DNA from: Nodosilinea sp. LEGE 07298
Lineage (GTDB): Bacteria; Cyanobacteriota; Cyanobacteriia; Phormidesmidales; Phormidesmidaceae
Length of the DNA stretch: 37,065 nt
Assembly: GCF_015207265.1 (NCBI RefSeq)
Contig: NZ_JADEXE010000031.1
Span: 1 to 37,065, forward strand
Reading direction: 5' to 3'
Position 1 is the first letter of the stretch, and every line of letters starts with the position of its first letter. The notes beneath the pieces are model-generated. The model was not told where the DNA came from, did no database searches, and was given only the letters and a program-made list of their open reading frames with translations. Made by a program: the position numbers and the translations under genes. Of the stretch, positions 16,696 to 25,089 are shown piece by piece.

Positions 16696-17913
16696 TTAGT
16701 GGCTAGTGTTGAGCTTTTCTTCAATTTTGCGGCTGCCCAGCGACATGGCGTAGCAAAACAGCCAGTAGATCACGGCTAGAAACAGGTAAACCTCAGCGTA
16801 ACGGCCCAGGTAGGACGGGTTGGCCAAGATCGATTTACCGATGCCCAGCAGTTCTGCCAAACCCACAATCGACAACAGAGTGGTGTCTTGAAACAGGCTA
16901 ATAAACTGACCTACGATCGCCGGAATGGCAATTTTGAGGGCCTGAGGTAGAACAATGAGACCCAGGGTCGTAGGCGTATTCAGCCCCAGCGACATCGCCG
17001 CTTCATTCTGGCCTCGGGGCACCGCTTGCAGGCCAGCTCGTACGTTTTCGGCCAGGTAGGCGGCGCTAAACAGGGCCAACGCAATAATCGCTCGCAAGAT
17101 GCGATCGGGCCGCGACCCGATCGGTAAAAACAGCGGAATCATCACCTGGCCCATAAATAGCAGGGCCACCAGGGGCACCCCTCGCACCAGCTCAATGTAG
17201 GCGGTAGACAGCCACCGCACCACCGGCAGCGCACTGCGCCGCCCTAGGGCCAGCAGCAGCCCCAGCGGAAAACATAGGGCAATACCGCTGACAGCCGTAA
17301 ACAGCGTCAGCACCAGCCCGCCCCAGTCGTTGGTGGACACGGGGGTGAGCCCCAGGCCACCGCCAATCAGCCAGAGGGCGGCAAAGTACGATAAAAACCA
17401 GGCCAGCGACACCCACTTGCCAATGCTGGGAAACTTGCGCCCCGCCTGTCGGCCCGCCGCGGCTGCGATCGCCACCAGAGCCACCATCGGCAACAGCTTG
17501 AGGGAACTGGGTCGCGTAGGCGGAAACAGCACAATAAAGGCACACACCAGCCCCAGGCCAATTAGCACGCTGCGGCTAAACAGGGTCGAGACATTGCGGC
17601 CCAGCACTCCCCACGACAGGCCCGCCAGGCCGCAGACGATCGCCAGCAAGGCCCAGATGCGCGGATAGAGACCGGAGGGAAAGGTGCCGGTCATAAACAG
17701 GCCAAAGTTGTTGGGAATAACCTGCCACTGGGCAGTAGTTAAAGCCCAGGACGTAAGCCGGATAGCTCCCCAGCTAAAAATGCCGACAATGATAACGGTC
17801 AGCAGGCTGTTGAACCAGTCGCTAAACAGGTTTTTTTTGGCCCAGGCCACAGGCCCGAGGCCAACGACTTCAGGAGGCGCTGAGGAAAACGAATCGGGAG
17901 TTACGGTGGTCAT
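16696..17913 (-). CDS. natH: amino-acid ABC transporter permease (NatH/AapM type)
   Basis: A 405-residue inner-membrane permease with about eight hydrophobic segments. The extended N-terminal half (segments about 30-190) distinguishes the AapM/NatH class from short GlnP-type permeases. The C-terminal half holds the BPD-transport core with the coupling-helix motif NEAAMSLGLNTPTTLG that docks onto the ATPase. It is predicted to pair with NatG as a heterodimeric channel for acidic and neutral amino acids. Its ATG follows the natG stop by three bases, so the two are translationally coupled. Confidence 0.92.
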   Translation of the reverse strand: MTTVTPDSFSSAPPEVVGLGPVAWAKKNLFSDWFNSLLTVIIVGIFSWGAIRLTSWALTTAQWQVIPNNFGLFMTGTFPSGLYPRIWALLAIVCGLAGLSWGVLGRNVSTLFSRSVLIGLGLVCAFIVLFPPTRPSSLKLLPMVALVAIAAAAGRQAGRKFPSIGKWVSLAWFLSYFAALWLIGGGLGLTPVSTNDWGGLVLTLFTAVSGIALCFPLGLLLALGRRSALPVVRWLSTAYIELVRGVPLVALLFMGQVMIPLFLPIGSRPDRILRAIIALALFSAAYLAENVRAGLQAVPRGQNEAAMSLGLNTPTTLGLIVLPQALKIAIPAIVGQFISLFQDTTLLSIVGLAELLGIGKSILANPSYLGRYAEVYLFLAVIYWLFCYAMSLGSRKIEEKLNTSH

Positions 17914-17916
17914 GGC

Positions 17917-19095
17917 TTAGCGCTCCTTGAACTGTACGGCCTGGTTGAACTGGTTCATTACCAGGGTGATGAGTAAGCAAAGAATGAGATAGGTGGCCAT
18001 CAGCACCACAAACACTTCCACCGGTCGCCCGGTTTGGTTGTAGGTGGTGGTCGCCACCGAATACATCTCGGGAAAGGCGATCGCAAAGGCCAGGCTAGTG
18101 TTCTTGGTCAGGTTCATGTACTCGCTGTTCATGGGCGGAATAATTACCCGCAGCGCCTGGGGAAAGACCACCAGCCGCATCACGATACCCGCATGTAACC
18201 CTAGGGAACGGGCCGCTTCCCATTGGCCCTTCGACACCGACTGAATCCCCGCCCGCACAATTTCGGCCACAAAGGCCGAGGTATAAAACACCAGAGCGGT
18301 GAGAGCTGCTACATACTCCCGCGACAGCCGCAGACCGCCGGTAACGCCACCGCCCTCAATGCCCTCAGGCACAGTCCAGTTCATGCCAAAGACGATAATG
18401 GCTAACCAGACCAGGCCCAATACCGCTAGGGCAATTAGCTGGGTCTGACCACCGGCACCGGTTTCAATGCGAATTTTGGTGCGCCACTGCCACAGGTAAA
18501 AGGCCGCGATCGCCGCCCCAATCGTGGCCGCAATGCCGAGCACCGCCAGCACAGCACTGCTAGCCCAGGGAATGTAAACCCCCCGGTTATTTAAAAAAGC
18601 CAACCCCAGCACGCCAATTTGGTTATCTGGGCTGGGCAGAGCACCAAAAATAGCGAAATACCAAAAGAATAGCTGTAGAAGCAGCGGCACATTGCGCACC
18701 AGGCCCACGTATATCCGGCTGAGCCTGTGTACCAGCCAGTTCTTAGAAAAGCTGGCCACGCCCGCCGCTGTACCCAGCACAGTGGTGAGGGCAATACCCG
18801 CTGCTACCAGGGTTAGCGTATTGCCCAGCCCTACCATTAGCGCTCGCCAGTAAGGGTCGTTGGGGCGATACTGAATCAGGCTTTCACCAATGCTAAAGCC
18901 AGCGGGGTTGAGCAAAAAACTAAAGCCAAAAGCCCGCCCCATCTGAATCAAGTTACGGTTCAGGTTGCCCAGGAAAAAGCTCAGCAAGAGAAAGACAACG
19001 AGCAGGGTGATTACCTGAAAGGCAATTTTCCAGAATCGCTCATCCCGCAGCATTGCCTTCAAATTGAAGGATTTGCTGCCGCTATCGTGGGCCAT
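17917..19095 (-). CDS. natG: amino-acid ABC transporter permease (NatG/AapQ type)
   Basis: A 392-residue inner-membrane permease. It starts MAHDSGSKSFNLKAMLRDER, a cytoplasmic tail followed by a first hydrophobic segment (VITLLVVFLLLSFFLGNL, about 32-49). More segments follow, then the coupling motif QWEAARSLGLHAGIVMRLV near 300. The sequence SRIYVGLVRNVPLLLQLFF is typical of this subfamily. It is the partner of NatH. A terminator-like hairpin lies in the 191-nt gap between natF and this gene, so it is probably expressed at a lower level than the binding protein. Confidence 0.92.
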   Translation of the reverse strand: MAHDSGSKSFNLKAMLRDERFWKIAFQVITLLVVFLLLSFFLGNLNRNLIQMGRAFGFSFLLNPAGFSIGESLIQYRPNDPYWRALMVGLGNTLTLVAAGIALTTVLGTAAGVASFSKNWLVHRLSRIYVGLVRNVPLLLQLFFWYFAIFGALPSPDNQIGVLGLAFLNNRGVYIPWASSAVLAVLGIAATIGAAIAAFYLWQWRTKIRIETGAGGQTQLIALAVLGLVWLAIIVFGMNWTVPEGIEGGGVTGGLRLSREYVAALTALVFYTSAFVAEIVRAGIQSVSKGQWEAARSLGLHAGIVMRLVVFPQALRVIIPPMNSEYMNLTKNTSLAFAIAFPEMYSVATTTYNQTGRPVEVFVVLMATYLILCLLITLVMNQFNQAVQFKER

Positions 19096-19201
19096 CTATG
19101 TCACCTGCGGTTAGGTCGTGTAGTCAAGTCGTGTAAGAGCTGTATGCAAAATAATCCAAGAGTGATGTCAAGAAAAGTTCAATTTGTTACAAGGATTTAT
19201 G

Positions 19202-19227
19202 AAAAAGGCGCAGTCTAGCTGCGCCTT
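19202..19227 (-). terminator. intercistronic stem-loop between natF and natG
   Basis: On the minus strand AAGGCGCAG (19227-19219), loop CTAGA, CTGCGCCTT (19213-19205), followed by three more T (19204-19202). The perfect 9-bp stem and T-run look like an intrinsic terminator. It lies 59 nt after the natF stop and 106 nt before natG, so partial read-through would give excess binding protein over permease. Confidence 0.8.
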
Positions 19228-19286
19228 CTAAGCTTCAGAGATTAAGGAGAATAGCTTAAGGAAGCGTATTGCTCCCAGATCTTGCC

Positions 19287-20345
19287 TTAACGGAAGGGGG
19301 GAGAGTACATGAGGCCACCCTCAGTCCACAGAGCATTTTGGCCTCGCTCTAGAGCAAACTCAGAATCAGCCCCAACGTTGCGCTCGTAGATCTCGCCGTA
19401 GTTGCCCACCTGGCCAATGACATTTGCCATGAAGTCGTTGGGTAGACCCATGTCGGTGCCCAGGGTGCCCTCAGCTCCTAGGAAGCGAGCAATGTCAGGG
19501 TTCTCAGTGCCCTCAAAGGTGGCGACGTTTTCAGAGTTGATGCCAAACTCTTCGGCCTGTATCAGACCATAGGTCGTCCACTTGACGACGTCGAACCAGG
19601 CTGAGTCGTTATTGGTGGTCACAGGGCCGAGGGGCTCTTTAGACATGGTGACTTCGAGCAAAACGTGCTCGTCGGGGTTGGGCAGGGTGCTGCGGCGAGC
19701 AACCAACTGCGACTTATCAGAAGTCATCCCTTCGCAGCGGCCTTCGGCGTAGGCGGCGTAGGCGGCGTCAGCATCCTGAAACACGACCGGCTCAAAGTCG
19801 ACATTGATCTGGCGCATTTGGTCGGTCAGGTTGAGCTCGGTAGTGGTGCCGGTTTCAACGCAGATGGCCTGGCCAGCAAAGTCTTCAAGGGTTTCAAGGC
19901 CGCTATCGGCTCGCACCAGCATGCCCTGACCGTCAAAAAAGGTGGTCGGCGCAAACTCTAGGCCAACACTGGTGTCGCGGCTAACGGTCCAGGTGGTGTT
20001 GCGAGAGAGCATATCGACCTCGCCCCCAGACAGCGCGGTAAAGCGCTCGGTAGAGTCTAGACGACGATATTCTACCGCTTCGGCATCGCCCAAAACGGCA
20101 GCGGCTACGGCTTTGCACACATCTACGTCGAGGCCCGAGTAGGTACCACTTTCATCTACAAAGCTAAAGCCCGGAATGCCACCGTCTACACCACAGATCA
20201 GCTGTCCCCGATCCTTCACTACATCTAGTCGGCTACCACCGGCAGCGACGCCCTCCGTTTCACCATCGGCAGTAGTCGTTGTCCCACCACCGCAGGCGGC
20301 CATCGTTAGCCCTAGGGCAGCTGCGAGTAAACCCCACTTACGCAT
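19287..20345 (-). CDS. natF: amino-acid ABC transporter substrate-binding lipoprotein
   Basis: A 352-residue periplasmic binding protein of the AapJ/NatF type. The N-terminus MRKWGLLAAALGLTMAACGG is a lipoprotein signal, with Cys18 as the predicted lipidation site, followed by a Thr/Gly-rich tether. The binding domain starts SRLDVVKDRGQLICGVDGGI and shows the SBP family-3 phrases FSFVDESGTYSGLDVDVCKA and DMLSRNTTWTVSRD. Homologues bind acidic and neutral amino acids and deliver them to NatGH. It is first in the cluster, as expected for a high-copy component. No NtcA box (GTA-N8-TAC) was found upstream. Confidence 0.93.
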   Translation of the reverse strand: MRKWGLLAAALGLTMAACGGGTTTTADGETEGVAAGGSRLDVVKDRGQLICGVDGGIPGFSFVDESGTYSGLDVDVCKAVAAAVLGDAEAVEYRRLDSTERFTALSGGEVDMLSRNTTWTVSRDTSVGLEFAPTTFFDGQGMLVRADSGLETLEDFAGQAICVETGTTTELNLTDQMRQINVDFEPVVFQDADAAYAAYAEGRCEGMTSDKSQLVARRSTLPNPDEHVLLEVTMSKEPLGPVTTNNDSAWFDVVKWTTYGLIQAEEFGINSENVATFEGTENPDIARFLGAEGTLGTDMGLPNDFMANVIGQVGNYGEIYERNVGADSEFALERGQNALWTEGGLMYSPPFR

Positions 20346-20734
20346 GAATTAATCCTCACTCACATAAAAAACTTTGCAAAATGTACACTCTTTCAAAACC
20401 GAGAGTGTTGCACTTGTTAACACTCCAACGGTTTGAGTTTTGATTTTGCATCAGATATAACAATATACCTGGAGGAGGATTCAAGTGGGACGGATCCGCT
20501 AGCTTCTGCAATGGAAAAACGTCAGCGTTCTTGATCTTATAGTGGATGCATTAGCTTCTGGCCATGGCAAACGCCCGTTTCCTGGGCTCGTGTCCTAGGC
20601 TCTAATAGATTTAGCCGAGTGTCTGTTAACGTTCAAACTTGGGATTGTGGCTATTTCTGCGTAATCTCTGCACAGTACGCCGCTTCGCCGATGCAGCCTA
20701 CGTATGGATCCCAAAAATTGGGCTTGACAGATCA
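20346..20734. other. intergenic region upstream of natF
   Basis: About 390 bases with no supportable gene. It must hold the natF promoter. One stem-loop (ACACTCT 20385-20391 with AGAGTGT 20402-20408, loop 10) lies 40 nt before natF and could be in its leader. I see no match to a known amino-acid riboswitch. Confidence 0.5.
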
Positions 20735-20944
20735 CTAGCGTTCTTGGGCCAGGTCGCGGATTAGGGGAATTTTGGCGCGAATGTAACCGTGGAGCTGATC
20801 GGTTTCGGCTTGGTCGATAGACTGATGCCCGGCGAACTGATCTAACAGCCAAGACACCAGGCTGTTGTCATCTAAGGCAAGAAGATGCTTGCTCTGCGAC
20901 CGTTCCACCAAAGACCACAGGTGTCGTAGGAGCTGAGGATTCAT
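20735..20944 (-). CDS. small conserved cyanobacterial protein, function unknown
   Basis: A 69-residue, probably all-helical soluble protein starting MNPQLLRHLWSLVE and ending IRAKIPLIRDLAQER. Small proteins of this pattern (an N-terminal LWS/T helix and a terminal YI..K..LIRDLA helix) occur widely in cyanobacteria without an assigned role. There are no cysteines and no membrane segment. No clear Shine-Dalgarno precedes the ATG. It stands alone between natF and comF. Conservation is from memory. Confidence 0.65.
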   Translation of the reverse strand: MNPQLLRHLWSLVERSQSKHLLALDDNSLVSWLLDQFAGHQSIDQAETDQLHGYIRAKIPLIRDLAQER

Positions 20945-21047
20945 AGCAGTTGTTAATAATTTCTTTAGATTTATCCTAATGCACTTAACTCCGTATGCGG
21001 CAGGGTCAAGGAATTATTAACATCCCTTATTTCACAGCGCTGCTAAT

Positions 21048-21797
21048 CTACCGGTGGGGTGAGATGCTGCTACGGGCGGGGCAGTTAGCATCAGTCTCCC
21101 AGGCGATCGCACGGGCCACGGTGCAGATGCCTGCCACCGCAATGCCATGACGCCGCAGGGTATGAGCGGCCGATTGAGCCGTAGCCCCAGTGGTAAAAAT
21201 ATCGTCTAGCAGCCACACCGTGGTTTTACGCAGGGCACTGACCTGCTTTGGATTGACGTCGAAGGCCTGGGCCAGGTTTTGCTGGCGGGCCGAGCGGCCG
21301 AGGCTGTGCTGGGGTTGGGTAGCCTGAACCCGCCGCAGTCCATCGCTGTGCAGGGGCAGTCGGGTTAAGCGGCAAAAGGACCGGGCTAGCAGGTCGGCCT
21401 GGTTAAAGCCGCGCTGCTGGAGCTTGGTAGGGTGCAGGGGAATGGGCACGATGGCCACCGGGCCTACCGATGGCTCTGACTTGACCCCATCGCGCCAGGT
21501 TTGCCCCAGCTCGGCACCCAAAAACTGAGCGACATCAGCATGTCCAGTGTATTTGAGGCTGCTAATGATTTGGCGCAGGCTGCCCTCGTAGCGGCCCCAG
21601 CTCATGACTGTAAGGTCGGCCATAGGGCGATCGCAGGGGGTTGAGGTTTGGCACTGCCGCACCTGATGGCAGCAGCTTGGGCAGAGTACCGCCGAGGTCG
21701 ATCGCTGGCACAGCGGGCAGGGGCTAGCTAAAAAAAGGCTGAGCAGCTGCTGTCTACCCTGGCTCAACCAGGTTTGGGCTGATGAAGAGTGGTGCAT
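21048..21797 (-). CDS. ComF family phosphoribosyltransferase-like protein
   Basis: A 249-residue protein. The N-terminal zinc finger carries Cys27, Cys30, Cys39 and Cys42 (CPLC and CPSC). The type I phosphoribosyltransferase fold follows, with VPIPLHPTKLQQRGFNQADLLAR and the PRPP-binding loop VWLLDDIFTTGAT. ComF/GntX proteins are linked to natural transformation in other bacteria; in cyanobacteria comF is required for transformation but also occurs in non-competent strains. Length is normal for the family. It stands alone on the minus strand, with a T-poor downstream gap. Confidence 0.9.
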   Translation of the reverse strand: MHHSSSAQTWLSQGRQQLLSLFLASPCPLCQRSTSAVLCPSCCHQVRQCQTSTPCDRPMADLTVMSWGRYEGSLRQIISSLKYTGHADVAQFLGAELGQTWRDGVKSEPSVGPVAIVPIPLHPTKLQQRGFNQADLLARSFCRLTRLPLHSDGLRRVQATQPQHSLGRSARQQNLAQAFDVNPKQVSALRKTTVWLLDDIFTTGATAQSAAHTLRRHGIAVAGICTVARAIAWETDANCPARSSISPHR

Positions 21798-22163
21798 GGG
21801 ATATGCCCGGTGGGGAGGAGGCAGGGCTGTGGCCGAGCGCTGCTGGGTCTATTGTTGCGAAGACCGGCAGCGGCGACGAGGGTGAAAATAACGAATTTGG
21901 GTGCCACTTGCCCCATTTTGGGTCTTCGGGCAGGCGGCTAAGGCGATGGCCATCGCGTAGAATCTGTAAATATAAGATATTGACTCGAATAAAACGCTCC
22001 TTGGCAATACATTTGGCCCAGTGCCTTAGTTTTTTGAGCAGGCCGACAGAGTTTTGGGCAGGCCGACAGACCTGGGGCTTTGATAAGCATTGATTAAAAA
22101 CTAAATACATTGGCCACCTCCCTCAGGCTAGTTTTTGGTGAGGGCTAGCCTTCTACCGCTGGT
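21798..22163. other. intergenic region between divergent comF and PEP-synthase-like gene
   Basis: About 370 bases. GCAGGCCGACAGA occurs twice with a 20-nt period (22038-22050 and 22058-22070). GGCTAG and CTAGCC flank a 12-nt T/G-rich segment at 22127-22151. Overlapping frames on both strands here are low-complexity and unconvincing, so no gene is called. Confidence 0.5.
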
Positions 22164-24536
22164 ATGACCTGGTTTCGACAACTGGATGACCTGGGTTTAG
22201 CCGATCTGAAATCCGTTGGCTACAAAGCCTATTACCTGGGCCTGCTCAAGCAGCAGGGATTGCCTGTGGCCAACGGAGGGGTGCTAACGGCTGCCACCTG
22301 GCATCACAGCCTAGAGCAGATGGCCTGGCCAGAACCAGCGGGCGATCGGCTGTCGTCAGTTTGCCGGGATGGGTTTCAAACCCTGCAGCAGTATAGTCAG
22401 CGGTGGCAGCAAGCCATGCGAGCGATTCCGGCGATCGCCCTGGCTGATTGGTCAGATGTCCCTCAGCCCAGTGACGCTGTGCCTGCCGCTTGGATGCTGC
22501 GCGCGTCGCTGTGGGTAGATGGGCAGTCAGAGGATTTGGCTGCTGCCCCAGTGCTGATCAGCAGTGGCCTTTTGCCAGCCCAAATTGAGGCCGACTTTGC
22601 CGCCCTGCCCCAGATGCTGCCGCAGTTTTGGAGCCAGGCGCTGACGGCTCGCTGCTTACCCGTCTGGCAACGCTACGGCCAGTGCCTGAGCGATATCCAC
22701 CTCGCCACCCTCGTGATGCCGGTCTACCCCGCGATCGCATCAGGTACCTTAACCCTTGCCCAGGGGCAAATTACTGTAGCGGCAGTTGCTGGGCTCGGGC
22801 AAGCCCTAACGCAGGGAGAAGCGATTCCGACCTACTGTTGCACCAGCCGTAGCAAGATTGCTGTGGCCACCTGGAAACCAGGGTTTCAGGAGCGCGTTTA
22901 CCAGTTAATGCCAGCGTCTAAGTATCGACCCCGCCCAGCGGCTGTAGCCCAGCCCGTTCAGGTCATAGAACGCGATCGCCCCGAATTGCAAACGCCCCTA
23001 AGTTCTGCCCAACTGGCTCGCCTGGTGCATTTGGCCGATCTGGCTCAAACCGCTCTGGGTAGTAGCGGGGTGCGCCTGGAGTGGTTGCTGCACCCCAGCG
23101 CCAACCCCGATCAGCCCACCCTAATGATTACCGAAGCGGCCCCCTGGAGTGACCCAGCAGCAGTAGCGGCTGCGCCCACGCCTGCGCCCGCCGCTCGGCC
23201 CCGAGGGCAGCCGCCGCTGCTGCCCTCAGCCAGCACAGTCGTACGCGGCATTGGGGCCGCAGGAGGGCAGATTCAGGGAGTGGCGGTCGTGGCCAACCAT
23301 CCCCAGGATTTACCCAAGTCTTTACCGTTAGGGTGCATTGTGGTGCTGCCCGACCTCCAGCCTGACCTGTTTTTGCAGCTACAGGCCGTTACAGGCATTG
23401 TGACCGAGCGGGGTGGGGCTACCTGTCATGCCGCCATTTTGGCGCGGGAGGTCGGTATTCCAGCGGTGGTGGGGGCACCCCAGGCCACCCAGCTGCTAGA
23501 AACCGGTATGGTGCTCTGGCTCGACGGCGATCGCGGTGTCGTCTACGGCCTGACCGATGAGGCTGCCAGTCACCAGCAGTTTCAAACCGCACTCACCCAG
23601 TTTCAATCGACGGCTGCTCCCACGGTTGACCTGTCGCCCCAGCATAAAGCTCGCTATCAGCGGCTGCACACTCAGGTCATGATCAACCTCAGCCAGACTC
23701 GGCAGCTGGCCACCCTGCCCCTCGATTACGCCAACGGGATTGGCCTGCTGCGATCGGAGTGGCTGCTGCTGGACGTGTTGGACGGTCGGCACCCGTGGGA
23801 CTGGGTCAACCAGGGCCAGGGGGCCGAGCTGCAAAGCCGCCTGGTGCAGCAGCTAGAGCCCATTGCCCAGGCTCTAGGGTCTAAGCCCCTGCGCTACCGT
23901 AGCCTCGATCTGCGATCGCATGAATGGCAAGCCCTACAGGGCAGCCCTCCGGTCGAACCTAACCCCATGCTGGGGCTACGGGGCACCCTCAGCTACGAGG
24001 TTGACGATCGCCTGTTTCAGGTTGAGCTGGGGGCGTTGGCCACCCTGCAACGCGCTGGCTACACCAATTTACAGCTCATTTTGCCCTTTGTGCGCACCGT
24101 CGAAGAGGCGATCGCCTGCCGCCAGCGTATTGAGCGAGCTGGCCTGCTTGACGCAGACGGTTTTGCCCTCTGGATTATGGCCGAAGTACCGTCGGTGCTG
24201 TTTTTACTGCCCGCCTACGCCCAGGCCGGCATCCAGGGGATTGCCATTGGCTCTAACGACTTGACCCAGCTGCTGCTGGCCGTCGATCGCGACCAGCCCA
24301 TCATGGCCTCTGCCTACGACGAACGCCATCCCGTCGTGCGATTGGCCATGGCTCACCTGGTTCAGGAGGCCCACCGCTGCGGCCTGATCTGCTCTATTTG
24401 CGGTCAGGCCCCCGTCCGCCATCCCGAACTGATTGCCGATTTAGTCGCCTGGGGCATTGACTCGATTTCGGTAGAAGCCGCTGCCCTACCCTTTACCCTA
24501 GAGGCCGTATGGCAGGCCGAGCAGGGCGAGCACTAG
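22164..24536 (+). CDS. PEP-synthase-like protein with degenerate N-terminal domain
   Basis: A 790-residue protein with the domain order of phosphoenolpyruvate synthase. The central swivelling domain is intact: GGATCHAAILAREVGIPAVV with phospho-acceptor His422. The C-terminal PEP/pyruvate domain is also intact: NPMLGLRG, WIMAEVPSVLF, GSNDLTQLLLAVDRD and the catalytic Cys746 in ICGQAP. The N-terminal ATP-grasp region is poorly conserved: the usual VRSSATAEDL phrase appears only as MLRASLWVDGQSEDL, followed by unrelated sequence, and the usual glycine-rich opening is decayed. It therefore may not use ATP as PpsA does. It could act as a phosphotransfer or regulatory relative; substrate unknown. 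It stands alone, 88 nt before gpx. Confidence 0.85.
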   Translation: MTWFRQLDDLGLADLKSVGYKAYYLGLLKQQGLPVANGGVLTAATWHHSLEQMAWPEPAGDRLSSVCRDGFQTLQQYSQRWQQAMRAIPAIALADWSDVPQPSDAVPAAWMLRASLWVDGQSEDLAAAPVLISSGLLPAQIEADFAALPQMLPQFWSQALTARCLPVWQRYGQCLSDIHLATLVMPVYPAIASGTLTLAQGQITVAAVAGLGQALTQGEAIPTYCCTSRSKIAVATWKPGFQERVYQLMPASKYRPRPAAVAQPVQVIERDRPELQTPLSSAQLARLVHLADLAQTALGSSGVRLEWLLHPSANPDQPTLMITEAAPWSDPAAVAAAPTPAPAARPRGQPPLLPSASTVVRGIGAAGGQIQGVAVVANHPQDLPKSLPLGCIVVLPDLQPDLFLQLQAVTGIVTERGGATCHAAILAREVGIPAVVGAPQATQLLETGMVLWLDGDRGVVYGLTDEAASHQQFQTALTQFQSTAAPTVDLSPQHKARYQRLHTQVMINLSQTRQLATLPLDYANGIGLLRSEWLLLDVLDGRHPWDWVNQGQGAELQSRLVQQLEPIAQALGSKPLRYRSLDLRSHEWQALQGSPPVEPNPMLGLRGTLSYEVDDRLFQVELGALATLQRAGYTNLQLILPFVRTVEEAIACRQRIERAGLLDADGFALWIMAEVPSVLFLLPAYAQAGIQGIAIGSNDLTQLLLAVDRDQPIMASAYDERHPVVRLAMAHLVQEAHRCGLICSICGQAPVRHPELIADLVAWGIDSISVEAAALPFTLEAVWQAEQGEH

Positions 24537-24624
24537 ACCAGGAAAACCGCAAAATTCCCCACAATACACAGCGATCGCCATAGCATGGTCGATAATGACA
24601 ACGTTGTGCAGACAGTTACTCCCT

Positions 24625-25089
24625 ATGTCTTTTCCTACAAACCTAGCTACCCTAGATGGTGCTCCTTTGGCCTCCGAGTCACTGGCTGACAAAGTCGTTC
24701 TGTTTGTGAATGTGGCCAGCAAGTGCGGCCTTACCCCTCAATACAACGGCCTGGTCGAGCTTGACAAAGCCTACAGCGATCGCGGGCTGATGATTGTGGG
24801 TGTGCCCTGCAACCAGTTTGGCCAGCAGGAACCCGGCAGCCCCGCAGAAATTCAAGATTTCGCCAAAAACAAGTACGACGTCGACTTTACCCTGCTCGAA
24901 AAGCAGGACGTCAACGGCCCCAACCGCAGCCCCCTCTACCAATTTTTGGTAGGCGAAGGCCCCGATATTAGCTGGAACTTTGGCAAGTTTTTGGTCGGGC
25001 GCGACGGTAGCGTAGTCGCTCGTTTTGACCCCAAAACCCCTCCCAACGACCCCGATCTAAAGGCTGCGATCGAGCAAGCCCTGGGCTAA
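24625..25089 (+). CDS. glutathione-peroxidase-family thiol peroxidase
   Basis: A 154-residue single-domain enzyme that reduces hydroperoxides using glutathione, thioredoxin or NADPH-linked donors. The catalytic Cys34 is in NVASKCGLTPQYNGL, a plain Cys rather than selenocysteine. The partner Gln is in CNQFGQQEPGS and the Trp in WNFGKFLVGRDG. Second cysteine positions suggest a thioredoxin-dependent mechanism is possible. ATG 24625 (MSFPTNLATLDG) is preferred over ATG 24595 because the additional ten residues are not typical. Its last four bases overlap the end of the convergent csaB. Confidence 0.93.
   Translation: MSFPTNLATLDGAPLASESLADKVVLFVNVASKCGLTPQYNGLVELDKAYSDRGLMIVGVPCNQFGQQEPGSPAEIQDFAKNKYDVDFTLLEKQDVNGPNRSPLYQFLVGEGPDISWNFGKFLVGRDGSVVARFDPKTPPNDPDLKAAIEQALG

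Noticed and set aside
20346-20734. NtcA-box or amino-acid riboswitch before natF
   Set aside because: No GTA-N8-TAC and no recognisable riboswitch core was found by eye.
21754-22110. 118-codon minus-strand frame and an overlapping 103-codon plus-strand frame upstream of the PEP-synthase-like gene
   Set aside because: Low-complexity, no family resemblance, overlaps the comF start and has no ribosome site; treated as non-coding.
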